Under the pieces are notes generated by a model. The model did not search any database and was not told the DNA's origin. It worked only from the letters and a program-made list of their open reading frames with translations. A stretch of DNA of 64,000 bases, from assembly GCA_963741305.1 (NCBI GenBank), contig CAVUHL010000003.1:7998001-8062000 (forward strand). The letters run 5' to 3'. How positions within the stretch are numbered: the stretch's first letter is position 1; every line of letters begins with the position of its first letter. Positions 17,901-27,000 of the stretch are shown one piece after another. Origin of the DNA: DATMER01 sp963741305. GTDB taxonomy: Bacteria > Acidobacteriota > Thermoanaerobaculia > Multivoradales > UBA5704. The translations under genes and the position numbers were made by a program.

Positions 17901-20900
17901 GCGTTCGGGGTCGAGGTTCCCTTGCGGCAGATCTTCGAGGCGTCCACCCTGGCCGATCTCGCCCGCGAGGTGGAGCTGGCCCTCCGCACCGGGACCGGCC
18001 CGGTGCCGCCGCCTCTCGTTCCCGTGCCCAGGGACCGGGAGATCCCCCTGACTTTCTCGCAGGAGAGCCTCTGGTTCCTGTACCAGCTCGATCCGGCGAG
18101 CCCGGCCTACAACGTCCCGGCCACGGCCCTGGTCTCCGGGCGGCTCGATCCCGTTGCTTTGGCGGGGACACTGACCGAAATCGTCCGCCGCCACGAGGCG
18201 CTGCGCACTACTTTCCCGGGTGGCCAGCCGGTGCAGAAGATCCACCCTCCGGCGCCTGTCCCGCTGCCGGTGATTGACCTTACGGGATGTCCCGAAGAGG
18301 CCCGGCGGGTGGCTGGAGAGGAGGCGCTCCGGCCGTTCGACCTGATCCGCGGGCCGTTGCTGCGCGCCCGCCTCGTGCGGCTGGCGGAGGAGGAGCACCT
18401 CTTCCTGCTCACCATGCACCACGCGGTCTCCGACGAGTGGTCGGTGGCGGTGCTGATGCGCGAGGTGGGGGCGATCTACACCGGTACCGGTGCGCTTCCG
18501 GAGCTGCCCGTGCAGGTGGCCGACTACGCGGTCTGGCAGCGCGAGTGGCTGCGCGGCGAGGTTTTGGAGGCGCGGCTCGCCTGGTGGAAGGAGCGGCTGG
18601 CTGGCGCGCCTCCGGTGATCGACCTGCCGCTCGACCGGCCGCGGACCGCGGCGCGGACCTTCCGCGGCGGGCGGGTGCCGTTCGAAGCTCCAGCGGAGGG
18701 CTTGAGGCGGCTTGCCCGCGAGCGCTCCGCGAGCCTCTTCATGGTGCTGCTGGCCGGCTTCGAAGCCTGGCTCTCCCGCCACGGCGCCGGGGACGACTTC
18801 GTAGTCGGAGTCCCGGTCGCCAACCGTTCCCATCCGGGCACCGAGGGGCTGATCGGATTCTTCGTGAACACCCTGCCGTTGCGCGCCGACCTCTCCGGCG
18901 ATCCCGGCTTCGGCGAGCTGATCGAGCGGACGCGCGAGACGGCCCTCGGCGCATTCGCCCGCCAGGATCTTCCCTTCGAGAGGCTCGTCCAGGAGCTGCG
19001 GCCGGAGCGCAGCCTGGCCTACGCGCCGCTCTTCCAGGTGATGTTCTCCCTGCACAACGTCCCGATGCCGGGCTTGGAGCTGCCGGGCCTCGCGTTCCGG
19101 CCCTGGGAGACCGATCCCGGCACGGCCAAGTTCGACCTGCTGCTGGAGATGAACGAGGTGACGGGGCTCCAGGGCTCTTTGGAGCACGCGTCGGACCTGT
19201 TCGACCGGACCACCGCCGAGCGCCTGGTTGGTCATCTGCGGGTGATGCTCGAAGCCGCCGCCGAGAACCCCGACCTCCCGCTTTCCGAGCTGCCGCTCCT
19301 GACCCCGGCCGAGCGCCGCCAGATCGCGGAGTGGAGCGGGCAGAAGGCGAGCTTCCCTTCTGCCTGCCTGCACCATCTCTTCGAGAGGCAGGCTGAAGAG
19401 AGGCCGGAGGCCATCGCGGTCGATCAGCTTACCTATGCCGATTTGAACAAGCAGGCCAACCGCCTGGCCCGCCACCTGCGCAGCCTGGGAGTGGGGCCGG
19501 AGGCTCGGGTGGCCCTTCGCCACGAGAGGACGCCGGGCCTGATCGTCGGGATCCTTGGCATCCTCAAGGCTGGGGGCGCGTACGTACCGATCGATCCCGC
19601 CTGGCCGGAAGAGCGCGGGCGGCTCATCCTGGAGGATGCCGGCGCCGCGCTTACCGTCGACGAGGAGCTTCTCGCAGCCTGTCAGGGGAGCGACGAGCCG
19701 CTGGATGTCCCCTCCTCGCCGGAGAACCTGGCCTACGTCATCTATACCTCGGGCTCCACCGGCCGGCCCAAGGGAACTCTGGTGACTCATGGCAACGTCT
19801 CCCGGCTGTTCTCTGCGACTCATGATTGGTTCGGCTTCAGGCCGGACGACGTCTGGACCCTCTTCCACTCCGCGGCGTTCGACTTCTCGGTCTGGGAGAT
19901 CTGGGGCGCGCTGGCTTTCGGAGGAAGGCTGGTGATCGTCCCCTCGGACACGGCCCGCTCGCCGGAGGAATTCCGCCTTCTCCTCGAAGGCGTGACCATC
20001 CTCAATCAGACCCCCTCGGCCTTCCGTCAACTTACATTCCCTCCGCCGGAGTCCCTCCGCTGGGTGATCTTCGGCGGCGAGGCGCTGGATGCCGGCAGCA
20101 CGGCCGGATGGATGGACCGCACGAGACTCGTGAACATGTACGGAATTACCGAGACCACCGTCCATGTCACGTACCGGCCCCTTTCCCGGGAAGATCTACG
20201 GGAACCCTGGCGAAGCCCGATCGGCATCCCAATCCCCGACCTCTCCGTCCACCTCCTCCGGGACGGCGAACCGGTTCCGATCGGCGTGCCGGGAGAGCTG
20301 TGCGTGGGCGGGGCCGGCGTGGCGCGGGGCTATCTCGGCCGTCCGGACCTGACGGCTGAGCGCTTCATCCCTGCTCCCGGGGGAGCCCGCCTGTACCGCA
20401 GCGGCGATCTGGCCCGCCGGCTGCCCTCGGGCGAACTGGAGTACCTGGGGCGGATCGACCAGCAGGTGAAGCTGCGGGGCTTCCGCATCGAGCCGGCCGA
20501 GGTCGAGGCCGCGCTGGCCGCGGTCCCCGGTGTGCGGGAGGCCGTGGTGATCCTCCGCGCCGACCTGCCTGCCGGTCCGGGGCTGGTGGCCTACGTGGTA
20601 GGGACTGCCTCCGCGGGAGAGCTTCTCGCCAACCTTCGGGGCCGGCTGCCGGATCACATGGTCCCCGGCCATTTCGTCTTCCTGCGCGAGCTGCCGCTCA
20701 CCGTCAACGGCAAGCTGGACCGCCGGGCTCTCCCTGCGCCGGAAGGGGCGCGTCCTGCACTGGCCCGCGCCTATGTCGTTCCCCGCACGCCTCTGGAGAG
20801 GGTGCTCGCCGGAGCTTGGGAGGAGGCGCTCGGGGTGGACCGCGTCGGCGTCGAGGACGGCTTCTTCGACCTGGGAGGCCACTCGCTGCTCGCCACCCAG

Positions 20901-21080
20901 ATGATCTCCTGGGTGCGGGAGACCTTCGAGGCCGAGGTGCCTCTGCGGGAGCTGTTCGAGCGCCCGACCGTCGCCGCCCTCGCCACGGCGCTGAAGGTGG
21001 TGAGCCCGGATGCAGAGCGGACGGCCGAGCTGATGCTGGAGCTGAGCGAGCTGTCCGACGAGGAGGTTGCCGCGCGATGA
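14925..21080 (+). CDS. Dimodular NRPS C-A-PCP-C-A-PCP (second A domain predicted Thr)
   Basis: A 2051-aa synthetase starting at a GTG that overlaps the previous TGA; translation from there gives the expected acceptor motif (IEDLYRLSPLQEGMLF). Module 1: C domain HHLLVDG (His137-138), A domain with a degraded palindromic repeat before A3 (ALAYILYTSGTTG), carrier Ser980 (GGHSIL). Its pocket reads roughly D-A-R-S-T-G-H-V-N; not interpretable by me. Module 2: C domain with HHAVSDE (His1165-1166; the usual Gly is Glu), A domain without an insertion, carrier Ser1987 (GGHSLL). By eye the module-2 pocket reads D-F-W-N-I-G-M-V-H-K (AFDFSVWEIW, TILNQTPS, VIFGGE, NMYGITETTVHV), which equals the classical threonine code. 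The C-terminus (LELSELSDEEVAAR) is a typical post-carrier helix, and its stop overlaps the next ATG. Confidence 0.95.
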   Translation: MIEDLYRLSPLQEGMLFESLYAPAADAYVMQPSWTLGGDLDRAALRRAWELIVQRHAVLRTSFHWEGMERPHQVVHREVDLPWAEEDLRRVPDREQRLEERRAADLRVGFDLETAPLFRLLLVRLEDELWNLTWTQHHLLVDGWSFSQVLRELFAVYQALRRGLRDETPPQLPPAPPFRHYVEWLLRRDPGEAEAFWRRELAGYAAPALLSGSAALRHDFGDRGRLEASLDEGSTAALVELTKRHRLTLNTLMQGVWALLLARRSGEEDVVFGVVVSGRSAADLPGIETAVGPFINTIPLRARLAPDERLLPWLAGIQERQLEARRFEHSSLVEVQGWSGVPRDRPLFESLMAFEGSLIDPSLASGAGGVRLLDVRGNNVSRAPVTFVAGPDGDRLHLTLSWDLQRFEPAEPARWIGHLLTLLRGMAEDPGRTLADLPFLAEAERHQLSVEWNDTAVAFPSGLTLHGLFLAQAERAPEAVALVAHDGETVTYGELAERSARLARQLQECGVGPEVRVGVSLRRSPRQIEAILAVLQAGGAYVPLDPDDPPERREWIAADCGAALILDEEGWGRPSPGGRECDGRGDGGEGALAYILYTSGTTGRPKGAMTSHRAAVNHILWAQSAFPLDPGEGGLVKAPLGFDASVREIFWPLSVGARLVVTKPGGERDPDHLIEMIQREGAVVVSLVPSLLAVVLDRETAPTRLRRITAGGEVLSVDLAERCRERLPGTALSNHYGPTETAVNATAWQYHPGDRSIPIGRPLANVRIDVLDPWGDPVPIGAAGEVCVGGTGVGRGYVGRPDLTAERFVPDPNAHGERRYRTGDLARWRPDGALEFLGRVDLQVKLRGIRVEPEEVEAALAACPGVRQAAVLARDGALVAYVLPEIQDSSLPSALRAALGGRLPSFLVPSLIVLVDSFPRTPSGKIDRRALARLEVQVPEEAFEAPRTPVEEQVAEVWSEVLKRPRVGIHDDFFALGGHSILALQVATRLREAFGVEVPLRQIFEASTLADLAREVELALRTGTGPVPPPLVPVPRDREIPLTFSQESLWFLYQLDPASPAYNVPATALVSGRLDPVALAGTLTEIVRRHEALRTTFPGGQPVQKIHPPAPVPLPVIDLTGCPEEARRVAGEEALRPFDLIRGPLLRARLVRLAEEEHLFLLTMHHAVSDEWSVAVLMREVGAIYTGTGALPELPVQVADYAVWQREWLRGEVLEARLAWWKERLAGAPPVIDLPLDRPRTAARTFRGGRVPFEAPAEGLRRLARERSASLFMVLLAGFEAWLSRHGAGDDFVVGVPVANRSHPGTEGLIGFFVNTLPLRADLSGDPGFGELIERTRETALGAFARQDLPFERLVQELRPERSLAYAPLFQVMFSLHNVPMPGLELPGLAFRPWETDPGTAKFDLLLEMNEVTGLQGSLEHASDLFDRTTAERLVGHLRVMLEAAAENPDLPLSELPLLTPAERRQIAEWSGQKASFPSACLHHLFERQAEERPEAIAVDQLTYADLNKQANRLARHLRSLGVGPEARVALRHERTPGLIVGILGILKAGGAYVPIDPAWPEERGRLILEDAGAALTVDEELLAACQGSDEPLDVPSSPENLAYVIYTSGSTGRPKGTLVTHGNVSRLFSATHDWFGFRPDDVWTLFHSAAFDFSVWEIWGALAFGGRLVIVPSDTARSPEEFRLLLEGVTILNQTPSAFRQLTFPPPESLRWVIFGGEALDAGSTAGWMDRTRLVNMYGITETTVHVTYRPLSREDLREPWRSPIGIPIPDLSVHLLRDGEPVPIGVPGELCVGGAGVARGYLGRPDLTAERFIPAPGGARLYRSGDLARRLPSGELEYLGRIDQQVKLRGFRIEPAEVEAALAAVPGVREAVVILRADLPAGPGLVAYVVGTASAGELLANLRGRLPDHMVPGHFVFLRELPLTVNGKLDRRALPAPEGARPALARAYVVPRTPLERVLAGAWEEALGVDRVGVEDGFFDLGGHSLLATQMISWVRETFEAEVPLRELFERPTVAALATALKVVSPDAERTAELMLELSELSDEEVAAR
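16633..16694. repeat. Degraded palindromic repeat in the first A domain of the 14925-21080 gene
   Basis: The right part (GGGAGAGGGGACGGGGGTGA) matches the arm of the other repeats, while the left part keeps only the inner CCCCTCTCCCGGGG. It encodes WGRPSPGGRECDGRGDGG directly before motif A3 (LAYILYTSG). It looks like an older, eroded copy of the element at 7525-7740. Confidence 0.72.
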
Positions 21081-24000
21081 CCGTCGCGACCGGCAAGTTC
21101 TTCAAAGCCTCCCGAGAGCGGCTGGAACTGCTGCGCGAGCGGCGCCGCGAAGAGGGAATGGAGGGCGGGGAGACGATCCCGCGCCGGACAGATCCATCCG
21201 TCCATCCCCTCTCCTTCGCCCAGGAGCGCCTCTGGTTCCTCGACCGGCTCGATCCGGACAACCCGGCCTACGTCATCCCCTCCTCGCTCCGGTTGAAAGG
21301 AAGGTTGGATGTGCCGGCCCTGGAGCGGGCTCTCACGGAGGTGGTACGCCGCCATGAGGTACTGAGGGCGACCTTCCACGAAGAGGGCGGCCGGCCGGTC
21401 CAGCGGATTGCGCCGCCCGCTCCCGTGCTCCTGCCGGTGGTCGAGGAGATCCGGCGCGAGCCCATCCGGCTGGAAGAGGGGCCGCTCCTTCGGGCGAGGC
21501 TGCTGCGCCTCGGGGAGGACGACCATGTTCTGAGCCTCGACCTCCATCACATCGTGTCCGATGGCTGGTCCCTGGGAATCCTGGTGCGCGAGCTGACGGC
21601 TTTCTACGCCGGGGAGACGCTCCAGGAGCTTCCAATCCAATATGCCGATTACGCGGCCTGGCAGAGAGAGAGGCTGACGGGCGAGGCTCTCGAAGAGGAG
21701 CTGTCCTGGTGGCGGGAGCGGCTCGCTGGGGCTCCGCCGTCGCTCGACCTGCCCTTCGACCGTCCGCGTCCTGCCGTGCAGACCTTCCAAGGAGGGCGAG
21801 CCGTCCGCGTCCTGCCGGCTGCGCTCGTCGACCGTCTGAGATCGCTCGGTGAGGGGGCGAGCCTCTTCATGGTGTTGCTCGCCGGGTTCCAGCTCCTTCT
21901 CTCTCGATGGAGCGGCCAGGAGGATGTGCCGGTGGGCTCGCCCATCGCGGGCCGCACCCGGCGCGAGGTCGAGGGACTGATCGGGATCTTCCTCAATCAC
22001 CTGGTCCTGCGCACCGACCTGTCGGGAAATCCCACGTTCCGGGAGCTGCTGGCCCGGGTGCGCGAGGTCGCGGTCGGGGCTTTTGCCCATCAGGATCTCC
22101 CCTTCGAGAAGCTCCTGGCCGAGGTCGAGCCGCAGCGCGACCTTTCGCGCACGCCGCTCTTTCAGGTCTTCTTCAACCTGCTGAACTTCCCTTCGACCGA
22201 GGTGCGCCTTCCCGGGCTGACGATCGAAGGGCTCGGCGTGCCCGAGCCGCAGGCCAAGTTCGACATGACCCTCTACCTGGTGGAGGACCAGGGGGCCGTC
22301 CATCTCGACCTGATCTACAACGCCGGCCTCTTCGACGCGCCGCGGATGGAGGAGGCGCTCGCCCAGTACCAGCTCCTCCTGGAGCAGGCCGCCGCTGATC
22401 CCGACACCCCGATCGGATCGTTCTCGCTGGTGACCGAGGCCGCCCGCAAAGCGCTCCCCGATCCCGAGGCGCCATTGGACGCGAGCTGGCCCGGCTTGGT
22501 TTCCGATGCCGTGGCAAGGCATGCCCAGGAGACGCCCGGCCGTCCGGCCGTGATCTGGGAGGGTGGAGAGCTCACCTACGCCCAGCTTGCCGAGCAGATG
22601 GAGAGTGTCGCGGCGGGAGTGCAGGGAGACATCGTGGCGATTCGGGGGCACCGCAGCGCTCCTTTGGTTTCCGAGATCCTCGGAGTGATGAGGGCCGGCG
22701 CGGCCTTCGTGATTCTCGACCCGGCTTATCCGGAGCAGCGGAATGCGGAGATTCTCCGGCTTCTGGGACCCTCACCCCCTCAGTCCCCCTCTCCCACACG
22801 CACTCACACCCGCCCGGGAGAGGGGGAAGCCGGAGGGGAGGCTCAGGGTTGGGATCTTGCCATGCTCCCCTCTCCCGGGGGACCGGGAGTGCGGGTGGGA
22901 GAGGGGCCGGGGGTGAGGGTCTCCGGATCTCCCGACGACCTCGCCTACATCGCCTTCACCTCCGGCTCGACCGGCATCCCCAAGGGCGTCCTCGGCCTTC
23001 ATCGCTCCCTGACCCATTTCTATCCCTGGATGAGCGAGGCCTTCGAGCTCGGCCCCGATGACCGCTTCAGCCTCCTCTCCGGCCTGGCCCACGATCCGCT
23101 GCACCGGGACGTCTTCACCCCGCTCTGGCTCGGCGCTTCTGTCGTGATCCCCGATCCTGAGCGCATGGGCGAGCCCGGATGGCTTTCGGCCTGGATGGCC
23201 CGCATGGGCGTCACCGTCGCCCATCTGACTCCCGCCATGGGCCGGCTGCTCACCAGCCCCCCGGCCAGTCCGATGCCCGCCCTCCGCCGGGCTTTCTTCG
23301 TGGGAGACGTGCTGACCCGCCGCGATGTGGAACGCCTGCGCACTCTTGCTCCGGACGTTCAGGTCGTCAATCTCTACGGCTCGACGGAAACCCAGCGGGC
23401 CGTGGGTTTCCACGAAGTGAGGGAGGACGAGGAGCGCTATCCCCTCGGCCGCGGCATGCCGGATGTGCAGCTCCTGGTCCTCGACCGTTCCGGCCGCCTT
23501 TGCGGCATCGGAGAGGTGGGGGAGGTCTGTGTCCGCAGCCCCCACATCGCGGCGGGCTATCTGGACGGGCAGCGATTCCAGGGCTTGTATCGAACGGGCG
23601 ACCTCGGCCGCTATCTGCCCAACGGCGAGGTCGAGCCGCTCGGCCGGGCCGACCTTCAGGTGAAGATCCGCGGCTTCCGAGTGGAGCTTGGCGAAGTCGA
23701 AGCCGCTCTCGCCAGCCATCCGTCCATCCGGGAGGCCGTGGTCGTCGCGCGGGGGGAGGGCGACGACCGCCGGCTCGTCGCCTACATCGTCCCTGCCGTC
23801 GAGGACGACCTGCGGTCCTTCCTGCGCGTCCGCCTCCCCGAGTACATGGTCCCCTCCGCCTTGGTCTTCCTGGATGCCCTGCCGCTCACCCCGAACCGGA
23901 AGGTGGACCGCAAGGCCCTTCCCGAGCCGGCCCGGGAGGACATCGAGGTTGCCCCCCTCTCCCAGATGGAAGAGCTGGTCGCGGCGATCTGGAGCGAGGT

Positions 24001-27000
24001 GCTCGGGGTCGAGCGCATCGGACCGTCCGACGACTTCTTCGGACTCGGCGGCCACTCGCTCAAGGTGACCCAGATCCTCGCCAGGGTGCGGGATGCCTTC
24101 GGAGTCGAGCTGCCGGTGCGCAGCTTGTTCGAGAGCCCGACCCTCTCCGGATTCGCGGCGCGGATACGGGATGCCTCTGCTCCGGCCGCGCCCCCCCTGA
24201 CCCGGGTCCCGAGGGACGGCGACCTGCCGCTCTCCTTCGCTCAGGAGAGGCTCTGGTTCCTCCAGCGCCTGTCGCCGGGGAGCCCGGCCTACAACATGCC
24301 CGCGGCCCTGCGCCTCTCGGGCGACCTCGATCCCGCCGTGCTGGAAAGGGTCCTCCAGGAGATCGTGCGCCGCCACGAAATCCTGCGCACCACCTTCCCC
24401 GAGACGGACGGCGAGCCGCGCCAGCGCGTCCACCCTTTCCGGCCGTTCTCGCTGCCGGTGATCGATGTGACGGAAGCCGAAGCGGAACGTTTCGTCCGGG
24501 AAGAGGCGTCGCGGCCCTTCGATCTCCGGGAGGGGCCTCTGCTGCGCGCCACCCTGCTCCGCCTGGGTGAACGGGAGTGGATGGCACTCTTCTCCCTGCA
24601 CCATGTGGTGAGCGACGGCTGGTCGGTGGGCGTGCTGGTCAAGGAGACAGCCGCGCTCTACGCAGGGAAGCCGCTACCGGAGCTGCCCATCCAATACGCC
24701 GACTTTGCGGTCTGGCAGCGCGGATGGCTCCAGGGGGAGGCGCTCGCCGGCCAGATCTCCTGGTGGCGCGAGGCGCTGGCGGACGCCCCGGCGGTCCTCG
24801 ATCTCCCCCTCGACCGGCCGCGCTCGACCGGCTCTGGACGGGCCGGAGCCGCCAAGGCGGACTTCCCGGCCGCCGTCCTGCGCGAGCTGGGCCGGCGCGA
24901 AGGGGCGACCCTGTTCATGGTCCTCCTGGCCGCATTCCAGGCGCTGCTCCACCGGCTCACCGGGGAGGACGACCTGGTCTTGGGCACGCCCATCGCCAAC
25001 CGCACCCACGCCGGGCTCGAAGGGCTGATCGGCTTCTTCGTGAACACCCTGGCCCTGCGCAGCCGCCTGGACGGCGATCCGTCCTTCCGCGAGATGCTGG
25101 CCTCCTCCCGGGCCACGGCCCTTGAGGCCTACGCCCATCAAGACCTGCCGTTCGAGAGGCTGGTGGAGGAGCTGCGTGTGGAGCGGAGCCTGCGCCATAC
25201 GCCGGTCTTCCAGGTGATGCTCGCGCTCCAGAACGCCCCGGCCGCGGAGCTGACGCTGCCCGGGCTCACCCTGTCGCCCGTCCCGCTCGCACCCGGCGCG
25301 GCCAAGTTCGACCTCAGCCTCACGTTCCTCGAGGATGGCAGGGCGGCGCTGGAGTACGACGCCCTCCTGTTCGACGCGGCCACCGCGGAGCGCCTGCTGG
25401 AGCGGCTCGGCGTCCTCGTCGATGGGATCGTCCGCGATCCGGACCTCCGCCTCTCCGGGCTGCCGGTGATGGCGGAGGCCGAGCAACGCCAGATCCTCGG
25501 CTGGAGCGCGCCGGAGCCGGCCTCTCCCGAGATCCCGTTGCACCGCCGGTTCGAGGAGTGGGCGGCGCGGTCCCCGGGCGCTCCCGCCATCCAGGGCATG
25601 ACCTACGGCGAGCTCGACCGCGCCGCCAACCGGCTGGCGCGCGACCTGCGCGCCGCGGGCGCCGGGCTAGAAACGCGGGTTGCGGTCTCCTCGAACCGGC
25701 CGGAAGGCTGGCCGCTCGCCCTGCTTGCCGTGCACAAGGCCGGGGCCGCGTACGTGCCACTGGACCTCCAATTGCCCGCGGAGCGCCTGGGGCTTCTTCT
25801 CGCCGACAGCGGAGCCTCGGTGCTGCTGGCCGACGAGGCGCTGCTGTCCAGGCTCCCGGCCGGCGGCCTGCGGACCGTCTGCCTCGACCGGGTCAGCCGG
25901 TTCGGGCCGGAGGCCTTCCCCCGGGTCGAGGTCCATCCGGAGTCCCTGGCCTATGTCATCTACACCTCGGGCTCGACCGGTGTTCCCAAGGGAGTGGGAG
26001 TCTCGATGGGAGCCTACGCGCGCCACCTGGCCGGCCTGGCGCGGCGCTGCGGACTCGGTCCGGACGACCGGGTGCTCGGAGCCTACGCCGAGGGCTTCGA
26101 CGCCTCCCTGGATCCGATGATGGCGCTGATGAGCGGCGCCGCGCTCTTCACCCGTGGAGGCGAGGTCTGGAGCGCGTCCGAGCTCGCGGAACGGATCGAG
26201 CGCTGGGGCATCACGGTCGCGCAGATGCCGACCTCCTACTGGCGGCAGCTCGTGGCGGATTTAGCGGCCTCGGAGGCGGCCTCCGGCCGGACGCTCCCAT
26301 CTCATCTGAGGTTCGTCGAGGCCGGAGGCGAGGCCATGCCCGCCGAGGTGGCCCGGCTCTGGCGGCAGGTGGCGCCCGGGACGAGGCTGGTCAACGGCTA
26401 TGGACCCACCGAGGCCGTGATCACGCCCACGGTCTGGGAGGTGACCGGGGAGATCCCGGACACGATCTCCGGCTCCGTTCCCATCGGCCGCCCGGTGGGA
26501 GGACGCACCGTCCGGGTGATGGACCGGCACGGCCGGCCGGTCCCGATCGGGGTGGCCGGAGAGCTCTGGCTGGGCGACCTCTTGGCGCGCGGGTATCTCG
26601 GCCGGCCGGATGCCACCGCTGCGGCCTTCATCCCGCACGATGGCGGAGAGCGCCTCTACCGCACGGGAGACCGGGTGCGCTGGCTGGCGGAGGGCAACCT
26701 CGAGGGTAATCTGGAGTACTTGGGCCGCCTCGACCGCCAGCTGAAGCTGAGGGGCTACCGCATCGAGCCCGGGGAGATCGAGGCCGCGCTCCTCCGGGAT
26801 CCCGCGGTGCGGGAGGCGGTGGTTGTTGTGGCCAACGACCAGCTGCTGGCCTTCCTGGTGCCGCAATCCGAGCCTGTGAATCCGGACCTGAAGCTACCCG
26901 CCTACATGATCCCCTCGGCCTATGTCTGGCTGGAGGCCCTGCCTCTCACCCCGACCGGCAAGGTGGACCGGCGGGCTCTGGCCCGGATGGAGGTCCGGAG

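Noticed and set aside
14718..20165. 1815-codon - strand open frame opposite NRPS modules
   Set aside because: Same GC effect; compositionally biased, no motif, and it lies wholly opposite recognised NRPS domains.
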